From Herbaspirillum sp. RTI4 (GTDB taxonomy: Bacteria; Pseudomonadota; Gammaproteobacteria; Burkholderiales; Burkholderiaceae_D), in contig NZ_JAVIWQ010000002.1 in NCBI RefSeq assembly GCF_034313965.1, forward strand, positions 186,001 to 250,000: 64,000 bases of DNA, read 5' to 3'. Made by a program: the position numbers and the translations under genes. Numbering within the stretch: the first letter of the stretch is position 1; every line of letters starts with the position of its first letter. Of this stretch, positions 1-8,449 are shown piece by piece. The notes beneath the pieces are model-generated. The model had not been told where the DNA came from. It did not search any database and saw only the letters and a list, made by a program, of their open reading frames with translations.

Positions 1-1729
1 GTTGCCGCGAAATCATCGCCGGATCGAGCGGGCCGTCGACCGTCTGGCCGCCGGTCATGGCGACAGCATCGTTGTACAGAATTTTGTAGGTAATGTTGAC
101 CTTCGCCGCGACGGAGGCGCGAATCGCCAGCAAGCCGGAATGGAAGTAAGTGCCGTCGCCGAGATTGGCAAAGACATGCGCTTCGCTGGTGAACGGCGAC
201 TGGCCAACCCAAGTGACGCCTTCGCCGCCCATGTGGGTGAAGGTGGACGATTCACGGTCCATCCAGGTCACCATATAGTGACAGCCGATACCGGCCAGTC
301 CGCGGCTGCCTTCCGGCAGTTTGGTCGAGGTATTGTGCGGACAGCCGGAACAGAAATGCGGAATCCTGTCCTTGGCGGGATCGGCCTTGGTGACGATGTT
401 GAGCGTGGCTTCCTTCGCTTCCAGATAGGCAATACGGGCCTTGACGCGTTGCTCGATAGGATGACCGGCGAAGTAGCGCGAAATGCGCGCAGCGATAGCG
501 CGAGCGATCTGCGCCGGATTCAGTTCGTAGGTGGCGGGCAGCAGCCAGTGACCGTGGCCTTCGCGGTGCGAACCGCTCCACTCGCCGGTGTCGTCGAACT
601 TGCCGACCACACGCGGACGGGCTCCATCAGGCAGGTTGTAGAGTTCTTCCTTGATCTGGTATTCGAGAATCTGGCGCTTTTCTTCCACCACCAGAATTTC
701 TTCCAGCCCTTCTGCAAAGCGATGCACGCCTTCGGCTTCCAGCGGCCAGGTCATGCCGATTTTGTAGAGCCGGATACCGATGTCGGCGGCGACGGTTTCA
801 TCAATACCGAGGTCTTCCAGCGCTTGCCGGGTGTCGAGATAGGACTTGCCGGCGGTCACGATGCCGATGCGCGCACGCGGACTGTCCCAGATTATCTGAT
901 TGAGGCCGTTGACGCGGGCGTAGGCGAGGGCGGCGTACCACTTGTACTGATTCATCCGTACTTCTTGTTCCAGCACGCTGTCGGGCAGGCGGATGTTGAG
1001 GCCGCTGGCGGGCAGTTCGAAATCGTCAGGCAGCACGATCTTGACGCGGTCGCGGTCGATGTCCACCGACATGCCCGATTCGACGATATCGGTCACGCAT
1101 TTCATCGCCACCCACAAACCGGTATAGCGACTCATGGCCCAGCCATGCAGGCCGTAGTCGAGGTATTCCTGCACCGAAGAGGGATAAAGCACGGGAATGC
1201 CGCAGGCCTTGAGGATGTGTTCGCTCTGATGCGCCGTGGTCGAGGACTTGGCGGCATGGTCGTCGCCGGCCACCACCAGCACGCCGCCATGCTGCGAAGT
1301 GCCGACCATGTTGGCGTGTTTGAACACATCGCCGCAGCGATCAACGCCGGGGCCCTTGCCGTACCACAAGGAAAAAACGCCGTCGTATTGCGCACCGGGA
1401 AACAGATTGACTTGCTGCGTACCCCAGACGCTGGTGGCAGCAAGATCTTCATTGATGCCGGGGGTGAATTTGACGTGGTGGGCGTCGAGATATTTGCTGG
1501 CTTTTTCAGCCGTCATATCGACCGTGCCTAGCGGGGAACCGCGATAGCCAGTGATAAAGCCAGCGGTATTGAGGCCGGCGTGCTGGTCGCGCTTACGCTG
1601 CAACATGGTCAGGCGAATCAGTGCCTGAGTGCCGGTCATGAACACCCGGCCAGTTTGGCGTCGGTATTTATCGTCGAGGGTAATATCGTCCAGCAACTGT
1701 CGTTGACTGGAAGTCAGGGGTGCGTTCAT
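1..1729 (-). CDS. Indolepyruvate ferredoxin oxidoreductase, fused type, C-terminus cut off by window edge
   Basis: Reading the complement from the ATG at 1729 gives an open frame of 576 codons that runs off the left edge. The protein starts MNAPLTSSQRQLLDDITLDD and shows segments typical of the long fused indolepyruvate oxidoreductases of aerobic proteobacteria (about 1150-1200 residues): GFITGYRGSPLGTVD near residue 58, GDDHAAKSSTTAHQSE near 155, and HFCSGCPHNTS with GIGCH near 480-510. The family oxidatively decarboxylates aryl-pyruvates (indolepyruvate, phenylpyruvate) to aryl-acetyl-CoA with thiamine diphosphate. The start is supported by GGAGA about 9 bases upstream. Phenylalanine hydroxylase is the next gene upstream, which fits a role in aromatic amino acid catabolism. 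The second half (TPP and gamma-type domains) is outside the window. The family call is strong; the preferred substrate is inferred. Confidence 0.88.
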   Translation of the reverse strand, partial: MNAPLTSSQRQLLDDITLDDKYRRQTGRVFMTGTQALIRLTMLQRKRDQHAGLNTAGFITGYRGSPLGTVDMTAEKASKYLDAHHVKFTPGINEDLAATSVWGTQQVNLFPGAQYDGVFSLWYGKGPGVDRCGDVFKHANMVGTSQHGGVLVVAGDDHAAKSSTTAHQSEHILKACGIPVLYPSSVQEYLDYGLHGWAMSRYTGLWVAMKCVTDIVESGMSVDIDRDRVKIVLPDDFELPASGLNIRLPDSVLEQEVRMNQYKWYAALAYARVNGLNQIIWDSPRARIGIVTAGKSYLDTRQALEDLGIDETVAADIGIRLYKIGMTWPLEAEGVHRFAEGLEEILVVEEKRQILEYQIKEELYNLPDGARPRVVGKFDDTGEWSGSHREGHGHWLLPATYELNPAQIARAIAARISRYFAGHPIEQRVKARIAYLEAKEATLNIVTKADPAKDRIPHFCSGCPHNTSTKLPEGSRGLAGIGCHYMVTWMDRESSTFTHMGGEGVTWVGQSPFTSEAHVFANLGDGTYFHSGLLAIRASVAAKVNITYKILYNDAVAMTGGQTVDGPLDPAMISRQ

Positions 1730-2194
1730 GCGGTCTCCGTGCCAAAAAGGATGTTTTTGGTAATGCACTGTCGGGAGAGCCTGCGGAAATAGAAACCTGA
1801 ACAGACTCCCAGTGCGTCGAAACGCTAGCGCCTCGTGAGCGCCGCGTTATCTACAATTTATGCGCCAGACACTATCACAAGCACCGTCTGCTTACTATGC
1901 GCGGCGCAATACATGACAGGATGGACAAAGCGGCAAGAGAGGGCCGAAAACACATTGTGTAAGCGCTGTAACAACGCGTAACTGCTTTAGGAAGGTAAGG
2001 GAAAAAGGCGCTTAATAGGCACATGCAGGCAGTTGTCACGGACACCACGTCCCCTGTGCGAGAGAACGCGCACAACGGCAATGGCCTCCACCTCTCTCCT
2101 CCCCTCTAGTGTTGAATTACATCACTAGCTTTGCGAATCCTGCGCTGCAGGGTTCGCTTTTTTTTGCGCGGAAATAAGGAATTGATAATGCAAT
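1730..2194. other. 465-base gene-free region between ior and phhA; candidate plus-strand small RNA
   Basis: No convincing protein gene lies here. Both flanking genes are on the minus strand, yet the region ends with a textbook plus-strand terminator (2133-2165) preceded by a second small hairpin (2106-2128, CTAGTG/CACTAG). That suggests a plus-strand transcript starting somewhere in 1850-2020. A 28-codon frame (MQAVVTDTTSPVREN...) begins at the ATG at 2023 and stops before the hairpins, but its ribosome site is weak. The minus-strand promoter for ior should also lie here. I could not match the region to a known RNA family by eye. Confidence 0.4.
2133..2165 (+). terminator. Rho-independent terminator with no annotated plus-strand gene before it
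   Basis: GCGAATCCTG and CAGGGTTCGC form a 10-bp stem with one G-T wobble, followed directly by eight T on the plus strand. On the minus strand the hairpin has no T tract. It therefore ends a plus-strand transcript. Confidence 0.8.
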
Positions 2195-3115
2195 CTATGC
2201 CGACTGAGCATCGTCAGATGATTGCCGAAGCGGCAGGTTGATTTCCTCTACCAGCAAGCTCGATGCCGCCAGCGGCGGCTGACTCTGCAAGGCCGCGTAG
2301 AGCGGAGTGAAATCGGACGCAGTGTCGTTAAATAACTGCTGGAAATCGCGAATCACGAAATAGGTTTCCTGATAGGCATCAATGCGATACAGGGTGCGCA
2401 TGACGCGCTCGACATCGAAGGCAATGCGGCGCGGTTGCGGACTGTTCAGGCAATGGATAATTTCCCCGCCGGAAGACAGGATGCCGGCACCATAGGCGCG
2501 CAATCCCTGAGGACTGTCGATCAGGCCGAATTCGATGGTGTACCAATACAAGCGGGCCAGCATGCCGAGACCATCCAACTTCATCGCCTTCAGACCACCC
2601 TTGCCGTATTCCTGCAAATGGTCAGCAAAAATCGGATCGAACAATAAGGGGACATGCCCGAAAAAATCATGGAACACATCCGGCTCGACGATGTAATCGA
2701 ATTCTTCCGGCTCGCGCAGCCAGACAGTGACCGGAAAACGGCGATGCGCAAGATGCTCAAAAAAAGTCTGATCCGGCACCAACCCCGGCACCGCGACCAG
2801 CCGCCAGCCGGTGGTTTTGAACAGCGTGTCGCTAATGCCTTCGAACTGCGGAATGCCCTGACTGACATCCAGACGGCCTAAGCTTTCCAGAAACACATCG
2901 CAGGCGCGTCCCGGAATCAGTTTGGCCTGACGTTCGTAAAGACGCCGCCACAGCGCGTGCTGTTCGGGCGTGTAAGCAGCCCAGTCCTGCGCGACTACGT
3001 AATCTTTGTCGGCCAGTCGATAATCTCCGCGCAGGCTGCCGCTGTCGGATTTGGCGGCGACACTGTCGAAAAAATCTTCAGTTGAAACGGAGTTATTTGA
3101 AACAGAATTAGTCAT
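2195..3115 (-). CDS. phhA: Phenylalanine-4-hydroxylase
   Basis: This 306-residue protein is a tetrahydropterin- and iron-dependent aromatic amino acid hydroxylase that converts phenylalanine to tyrosine. The iron ligands are visible: His149 and His154 in VFHDFFGHVP, and Glu195 in WYTIEFGLI. The length fits the short bacterial single-domain form, without an N-terminal ACT domain. It lies 64 bases downstream of the acetyltransferase gene on the same strand and upstream of the indolepyruvate oxidoreductase, so phenylalanine breakdown through tyrosine or aryl-pyruvates is the likely context. A pterin dehydratase (phhB), often nearby in other bacteria, is not seen in this window. Confidence 0.96.
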   Translation of the reverse strand: MTNSVSNNSVSTEDFFDSVAAKSDSGSLRGDYRLADKDYVVAQDWAAYTPEQHALWRRLYERQAKLIPGRACDVFLESLGRLDVSQGIPQFEGISDTLFKTTGWRLVAVPGLVPDQTFFEHLAHRRFPVTVWLREPEEFDYIVEPDVFHDFFGHVPLLFDPIFADHLQEYGKGGLKAMKLDGLGMLARLYWYTIEFGLIDSPQGLRAYGAGILSSGGEIIHCLNSPQPRRIAFDVERVMRTLYRIDAYQETYFVIRDFQQLFNDTASDFTPLYAALQSQPPLAASSLLVEEINLPLRQSSDDAQSA

Positions 3116-3179
3116 GAGAACCTATGAGCGCCTGAAAAAAAATAACGGGAATGCTTGCAGGTGCTTAACTTGCCGCTCG

Positions 3180-3881
3180 CTATTTGCGTCGGCCGGTACC
3201 AGTCAGCCGGGCAACGGCGCGCAACAACAACCTCAGGTTACTCTTGAACGTGTAATCGAGCATGGCGGCCTGCTCTGCCAGCGCTTCCTGCATGACGCTG
3301 CTGGCATCGGCCGGGAGAATTTTGAGATAGGCGTCGGACTCGCCGTAGTCGCGATGTATTTCCATCCCGGCTTTGCGGGCGATGTGCAGCATCACTTTGT
3401 TCGACGACAGGCAATGCATGTACAGCGTGTCGATATCGGCGTTACGGCAACGCATAGAGGCGCGCTGAAACAGGCGGCTGCCGACGCCGAGTCCGCGCGC
3501 AGAGGCGTCGACCGACACGCCGAATTCTGCCACCCGCGCCTTGAGCGTGGCCCCGGCAATCGCTGATTTTTCACTCGGCGCGAAGGTCAGATGGCCTACT
3601 CCCATCAGCCGCAAGCGGCTGTTATACACACCGAATACCGTATCGCGTTCGAAATTAATTCCTTCAACGTAACGCGTAATCGATTCATCCGACAAATGGC
3701 TGCCGAAGCGCAGCAAGCGGTCGCTCGGTTCCAGCGCGAGAAAATGCTTGAGCAGCCGACTGCGCGCGCCAGGAGACAATTCTTTGACCCAGATGCGTGG
3801 TTGACGCAACTCACGGATCAGCGCGACCGTGGTTTTTCGGATGCGTTGCGCCAGTGCGCGGACTCGACGAGGCAGTTTCAC
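3180..3881 (-). CDS. GNAT-family N-acetyltransferase
   Basis: This 233-residue protein has a GNAT fold in its middle. The acetyl-CoA loop is RGLGVGSR (residues 129-136), preceded by the beta strand VAEFGVSVD and followed by a region with SSNKVMLHIARKAGM, where GNAT motif B is expected. A basic N-terminal segment (KLPRRVRALAQRIRK) precedes the domain. Its start codon overlaps the stop of the upstream cca gene by four bases (ATGA), so the two are translationally coupled. The substrate cannot be told from the sequence. Confidence 0.85.
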   Translation of the reverse strand: MKLPRRVRALAQRIRKTTVALIRELRQPRIWVKELSPGARSRLLKHFLALEPSDRLLRFGSHLSDESITRYVEGINFERDTVFGVYNSRLRLMGVGHLTFAPSEKSAIAGATLKARVAEFGVSVDASARGLGVGSRLFQRASMRCRNADIDTLYMHCLSSNKVMLHIARKAGMEIHRDYGESDAYLKILPADASSVMQEALAEQAAMLDYTFKSNLRLLLRAVARLTGTGRRK

Positions 3882-5074
3882 GCGGCGCCCCCGTTAGCAG
3901 AGTTAAGCAGCCATGCATCGACCGCATTAATGCGCGCCGCCTGTACAGCTTGGGCAATCTGCTGTGGCCGATCTTGCAAGGCGGCCGCTACCACACCGCT
4001 ATCGACCTGCCGCGCCACCTGTAAAGCCTGCTCCAGATACCCTGCCGGTGGGAATGGCGCATCGTTGAGACAAGCTGCGGCGCGCAGCATGTCCAGAAAT
4101 CGCTGCGACTTGCGAAAGGCGTCGCAGCGCATCAGCAGCGCGACGATGCCGGTTGCCGGCAAGTTCAGCGCCTGCGCAACCTGCTCCTGTTCTCGCATGA
4201 GCATGAGCGCCAGATCGCGGCTATCGTTAGGCACCTTGATGCGAGCGCATACGGCTTCCACTTGCTTTGTGCCGCTGACCAACTGTGGCCCATGCCGTCC
4301 TAGTCCACGCATCAGCGCAGCGAAACGGATCGACAAATCGCAGGCTTGCTGCGCCGTCCGATCGACGATTTGCATAGTGTGCTGACCAGCATTGATACAG
4401 TCAGCATGGGAGGCATTTTGTGTTGCGTGCCACAAAGTATCAAGCTCCGGCAAAATGCGCGCCAGCGCGCCGCAGGCGCGCAGCACCTCGAACATGCGCG
4501 ATGGCTGCTGCTCCATTAATCCGCGCGCGAGTTCCTGCCAGACGCGCTCCGGCACCAGCGCATCGACTTCACCCGCTGCGACCATCTCTTGCATAAGCAC
4601 ATTGGTAGCGGGAAAGACCTTGAATGCGGGAAAGCGCGCGGCGAAACGGGCAACGCGCAAAATGCGCACCGGATCTTCTGCAAAAGAGGGAGAGACGTGA
4701 CGAAACAGCTTGTCTTGCAAATCGCGCAGGCCGCCGTAAGGGTCGATCAGACTGCCGTCCGTAGCGCGGGCGATAGCATTGACGGTCAAATCGCGTCGGG
4801 CCAGATCCTGTTCCAGCGTGACGTCGGCGGCGGCATGGAAGGCGAAGCCTTTGTAACCGGGTGCCGTCTTGCGTTCGGTGCGCGCCAGCGCGTATTCCTC
4901 ATGCGTGCGCGGGTGCAGAAACACAGGGAAGTCCTTGCCGACAGGTCGAAATCCCTGCGCCAGCATGACTTCCGGCGTGGCACCGACGACCACGTAATCG
5001 CGATCCTTGACCGGCAAGCCCAGCAATTCATCGCGCACCGCGCCGCCTACCGTGTAGATCTCCATGGCTTCCAT
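3878..5074 (-). CDS. cca: CCA tRNA nucleotidyltransferase (multifunctional type, HD motif degenerate)
   Basis: The protein adds or repairs the CCA end of tRNAs using CTP and ATP. Visible signatures are GGAVRDELLG (residues 10-19), the metal-binding DRD (24-26) and RRDLTVNAIA (93-102), followed by EDPVRILRVARFAARF (133-148). The length (398) and the C-terminal region match the betaproteobacterial/E. coli type, which carries an HD phosphohydrolase domain. Here, however, the expected HDLGK reads RGLGR (residues 256-260), although an upstream His (232, in QHTMQ) is kept, so the phosphohydrolase activity is probably lost. A second in-frame ATG at 5065 (MEIYTVGG) is an equally plausible start. The gene is coupled to the downstream acetyltransferase. 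Confidence 0.94.
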   Translation of the reverse strand: MEAMEIYTVGGAVRDELLGLPVKDRDYVVVGATPEVMLAQGFRPVGKDFPVFLHPRTHEEYALARTERKTAPGYKGFAFHAAADVTLEQDLARRDLTVNAIARATDGSLIDPYGGLRDLQDKLFRHVSPSFAEDPVRILRVARFAARFPAFKVFPATNVLMQEMVAAGEVDALVPERVWQELARGLMEQQPSRMFEVLRACGALARILPELDTLWHATQNASHADCINAGQHTMQIVDRTAQQACDLSIRFAALMRGLGRHGPQLVSGTKQVEAVCARIKVPNDSRDLALMLMREQEQVAQALNLPATGIVALLMRCDAFRKSQRFLDMLRAAACLNDAPFPPAGYLEQALQVARQVDSGVVAAALQDRPQQIAQAVQAARINAVDAWLLNSANGGAA

Positions 5075-5131
5075 TACGCTGCGCTGCTCAGATGCGCGGT
5101 TGATGTGGCATGGCGGTCTGCATGCAGACCG

Positions 5132-5830
5132 TCAGGCAGCATTGAGGGTTTCGGTCTCTGCCTGCGCATCGGCAATCCAGTGCGCCACTGCCGGATGGGC
5201 GGCAACGCGATCGGCATAGGCTTGCAGCGCCGGTGCCAGCGATACGCCGTAGGTGCGGAAGCGCATCACGACCGGCGCATAAAACGCATCGGCAATCGAA
5301 AAATCGCCAAACAAAAATTGATGATGGCCAAACTCGGCCAGGCAGTCTTCCCATATTTCGCAGATGCGGCCGATATCGCCCTGTGCTTCAGGTGTGCGGC
5401 CTTGTCCCGGATAACTGGCGCGGATATCCATCGGCATTGCGCTGCGCAGCCCGGTAAAACCGGAATGCATTTCGGCGCAGACGCTGCGTGCTACTGCCCG
5501 CGCTGTGCTGTCACGCGGCCACAGTCCCAGATCGGGAAACTGTTCGGCCAGATATTCGCAAATCGCCAGCGAATCGCCGATCGGTGCTTCCGCTGTCAGC
5601 AGGATGGGGACGCGACCGGCAGCCGAATAGCGGGCGATGTGTTCCGCCGTATCAGGCTGGCGCAACAGGATGCGGATTTCCTGAAAGGGGATGGCAAACG
5701 CATTGAGCAAGACCCAGGGCCGCATCGACCACGATGAGTAATTCTTGTTGCCGATGACCAGTTTAAAACCGGTTTTTTTGGCCTTGGCCCAGGTTTGCGA
5801 TACCAGGGAATCGAGTTCAGTAGTTTGCAT
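5132..5830 (-). CDS. Glutathione S-transferase family protein
   Basis: This 232-residue protein has an N-terminal thioredoxin-like half (KLVIGNKNYSSWSMRPWVLL, then GRVPILL and IGDSLAICEYLAEQFP, the glutathione-binding P and S segments) and an all-helical C-terminal half with FLFGDFSIADAFYAPV, the usual capping-box region. The SSWSMRPW signature places it with proteins often annotated as GST-like with a Ser in the active-site region. The gene lies 57 bases from cca on the same strand and 18 bases after the transglycosylase gene. The substrate is unknown. Confidence 0.88.
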   Translation of the reverse strand: MQTTELDSLVSQTWAKAKKTGFKLVIGNKNYSSWSMRPWVLLNAFAIPFQEIRILLRQPDTAEHIARYSAAGRVPILLTAEAPIGDSLAICEYLAEQFPDLGLWPRDSTARAVARSVCAEMHSGFTGLRSAMPMDIRASYPGQGRTPEAQGDIGRICEIWEDCLAEFGHHQFLFGDFSIADAFYAPVVMRFRTYGVSLAPALQAYADRVAAHPAVAHWIADAQAETETLNAA

Positions 5831-5848
5831 GGCAGGCCTGACGTAGGG

Positions 5849-7810
5849 TTATGGCAGATCGCTTTCAGCGAAATTTTTCGGCGTGATTTTACCGAGTCGG
5901 GCTTTGAGCGATTGGGGGCCATTGTCGAACAGCACCGAATAATAAATGGTGTTGGACATGACATTTTTCACATAGCCGCGGGTTTCGCTGAAAGGGATGG
6001 TCTCGGCGAAAATCGCGCCCTCGACCGGCCGCGTCAGGGAAGCGCGCCAGGTGCGCGAACGTCCGGGGCCAGCGTTGTAAGCGGCGGTGGCCAGCACTTC
6101 GGAACCGTCCAGATCGTTCTGCACCATGCTCAGGTAGCTGGTGCCGAGCAGCAGGTTGGTGTTGATGTCGTTGATCTGGCCTTGTCCGAACTCGGTCAGG
6201 CCGATCTTGCGGGCGACGAACTTGGCGGTAGCCGGCATGATTTGCATCAGACCCGAAGCACCTACCTGCGAGCGGGCGTTCTTAATAAACCGGGACTCCT
6301 GCCGGATCAGGCCATAGACCCAGGCGGTGTCGAGCGACAGCGGCCGCGTGTTGGCGTTCATCATTTCCAGATGCGGCGCAGGGAAGCGCTGGGTGAAATC
6401 GATTTCCTGTCGGGTGCGGTCGGAAGTGCTGACCATGCGGTCGAGCACATCGCTTTGACGCGCAAACTCTGCCGCTGCCAGCAACTGCCGGTCGTTCATT
6501 TTGCGCAATTCCCAGTTCCACTCGCGGATGCCTTCGTAGCGCAAATTGAGATCGTAGAATTTCAGCGCGCGCTTGAAGCCGGCGTTTTGCGCCATCAGTG
6601 CGATATCGCCCGGAGTCGATGGGGTCGGCCCTGCGGGCAAGGTGATTTTTTGCCCCAGTTCTTCGAGCGCCAGTTGGCCGTAAAAACCGTACCCGGAAGC
6701 GATCGACTGGAATTGCTGCTGCGCGGCTTCCTTCTTGCCTTCGTGGCGATAGGCGCGGCCCAGCCAGTATGTCCAGGCGCTATCGCTGCGCAAGGCCTGC
6801 GGCATGGCTTCGATGGTGGATCTGACCAGCGCCCAGTCACCGGCGCGCAAACTGCTGCGCACTTTCCATTGATACGCTTCGTAGGACAGGGGCGCGCTGT
6901 CAGTCTTGCGCCAGTAATCGATGACTTCCGGAGCCAGTTTGAATGCCGCCGGCATCGCTATCTGCGCCCAGCCTTGCGCCATTTCAGCAGGCGTCAGGCG
7001 AGCGCTGGCGCCGGTCAGAAAAGTGGCTGCCAGCGGCGCGCTGCTTTTGGCAGCCTGACCTAAAGCGATCAAAAATAATTCATGGCTGGCGCGATCCGCA
7101 CCCGGGCCGCGTGCCAGCGTCAGCGCTGGCTTGTCGATGACTTGCTGAAATGCGGCCGCGCTTGTCTCGGTAGAAACCAACATGCGTTTGGCCACGGCGG
7201 CATTGCCGCTTTCGACGGCCTGTCGGATTTGCACCCACAAGTCGTTGTCGGTGAACTGGCGGTTTTGCATCAGCGCCGCAATCAGGCTGGTGCAACCCTG
7301 TCCGTAATCTTTGGGAGCAGTCAATAAGGCACGCGCTTCGTCGGCGACATTGGCGCCTTTCATGGCGCGCGAAGTCAGGGCAAAGCATTTGAGCTGGGTG
7401 TCGTCATTAAGTACGAACAAGGGATACTGCTCGTCAAATGTACTCCACATGCCGGCCTTGCCCAGCTCGATCAGCCAGTCGTTGCGCAGCCGGTCGGCGA
7501 TGGCGCTGCCATCGTAGCGGGTCAGGTACTCGCGGATTTCGCTTTCGGGGGCGACCAGATTGCGGATGCGGGGCTTGATTTTGTAGTAAGCGACATAGGA
7601 AGGGATGACATAATCACCCAGACGCGCCGCCAGATTGGCCGCGCCGAGTTGGTCGTCGGAACGCGCTGCGGTGCGCAAGGCGAGAAACTGATCGTCCTGC
7701 GCGCTATTGGCTGGCAAGCTTTCCGCCTGTGCCAGTCCGGAAGCGAGCCATGCAGTGGCACCAAAACACGCCACACTGAGCAGACCCCTGATATATTTTT
7801 TGACACGCAT
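5849..7810 (-). CDS. slt: Soluble lytic murein transglycosylase
   Basis: This 653-residue periplasmic enzyme cleaves peptidoglycan glycan strands to 1,6-anhydro-muropeptides. It starts with a signal peptide (MRVKKYIRGLLSVACFGATA, cleavage likely after GLAQA). A long superhelical TPR-like region follows. The catalytic lysozyme-like domain is at the C-terminus, with the active-site Glu505 in RQESRF, then GASGLMQIMPATA and AAYNAGPGR. Length and domain order match the Slt70 family. It is divergent from the cyclo-ligase gene with only 20 bases between the two start codons. Confidence 0.93.
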   Translation of the reverse strand: MRVKKYIRGLLSVACFGATAWLASGLAQAESLPANSAQDDQFLALRTAARSDDQLGAANLAARLGDYVIPSYVAYYKIKPRIRNLVAPESEIREYLTRYDGSAIADRLRNDWLIELGKAGMWSTFDEQYPLFVLNDDTQLKCFALTSRAMKGANVADEARALLTAPKDYGQGCTSLIAALMQNRQFTDNDLWVQIRQAVESGNAAVAKRMLVSTETSAAAFQQVIDKPALTLARGPGADRASHELFLIALGQAAKSSAPLAATFLTGASARLTPAEMAQGWAQIAMPAAFKLAPEVIDYWRKTDSAPLSYEAYQWKVRSSLRAGDWALVRSTIEAMPQALRSDSAWTYWLGRAYRHEGKKEAAQQQFQSIASGYGFYGQLALEELGQKITLPAGPTPSTPGDIALMAQNAGFKRALKFYDLNLRYEGIREWNWELRKMNDRQLLAAAEFARQSDVLDRMVSTSDRTRQEIDFTQRFPAPHLEMMNANTRPLSLDTAWVYGLIRQESRFIKNARSQVGASGLMQIMPATAKFVARKIGLTEFGQGQINDINTNLLLGTSYLSMVQNDLDGSEVLATAAYNAGPGRSRTWRASLTRPVEGAIFAETIPFSETRGYVKNVMSNTIYYSVLFDNGPQSLKARLGKITPKNFAESDLP

Positions 7811-7830
7811 TATTCGACAACCTTAGACAT

Positions 7831-8436
7831 ATGACGACACCAAGGATAGCACGCGAGGGCAGTGATCCGGCTACGGTCGGAACGTCCGATGTCGTGCAGC
7901 AAAAGTCGCTTGTGCGCGCTGCTTTGCTGGCGCATCGGCGTGCGCTTGGCGCGGAGGAAAAAGCCGAGGCGGCAGAGAGCATCGGCACGCAACTGCTGGA
8001 ATGGCTGGAGACCCATCCAACCGCGCTGTTGGGCGTGTACTGGCCCATCCGGGGCGAGCCCGATCTGCGTCACACCTACGAGTTATTCGCCAGCCGCGGC
8101 ATCGCGCTGGCGCTGCCGGTGGTCATCGCTAACGATCTACCGCTGGAGTTTCGCCGCTGGCAACCGGGGGATGCCTTGCTGAAAGATAGCTTCGGCGTGC
8201 CGGTACCCGCCCACACTGCGTTAGTGATGCCGACAACGCTGCTGATTCCCTGCGTCGGATTCAATGCGGCGCGCATCCGTATGGGCTATGGCGGCGGCTT
8301 TTACGACCGCACATTGGCGCAACCGCAAGCGCCGGAGAGCATAGGCGTTGCCTACGTCGATACGCTGGCCGATTTTCAGGGCGAAGCGCACGATGTCGCG
8401 CTGGATCGGATACTGACTGAAACCGGCTGGTACTAA
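7831..8436 (+). CDS. 5-formyltetrahydrofolate cyclo-ligase
   Basis: This 201-residue enzyme converts 5-formyl-THF to 5,10-methenyl-THF with ATP, returning stored folate to the one-carbon pool. The family signature is GYGGGFYDRTL near residues 151-161, with LIPCVGFN just upstream and an N-terminal KSLVRAALLAHRRAL helix. It sits next to metF (convergent, 13 bases apart), which acts on the next folate form. The start is at the edge of a 20-base divergent spacer, so its promoter must overlap the slt coding start. Confidence 0.93.
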   Translation: MTTPRIAREGSDPATVGTSDVVQQKSLVRAALLAHRRALGAEEKAEAAESIGTQLLEWLETHPTALLGVYWPIRGEPDLRHTYELFASRGIALALPVVIANDLPLEFRRWQPGDALLKDSFGVPVPAHTALVMPTTLLIPCVGFNAARIRMGYGGGFYDRTLAQPQAPESIGVAYVDTLADFQGEAHDVALDRILTETGWY

Positions 8437-8449
8437 GCCTGTTTCCTCT

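Noticed and set aside
2..1531. A 509-codon plus-strand open frame at the left edge
   Set aside because: It is the antisense shadow of the indolepyruvate oxidoreductase, whose minus-strand frame has clear family motifs. The plus-strand protein has no recognisable domain.
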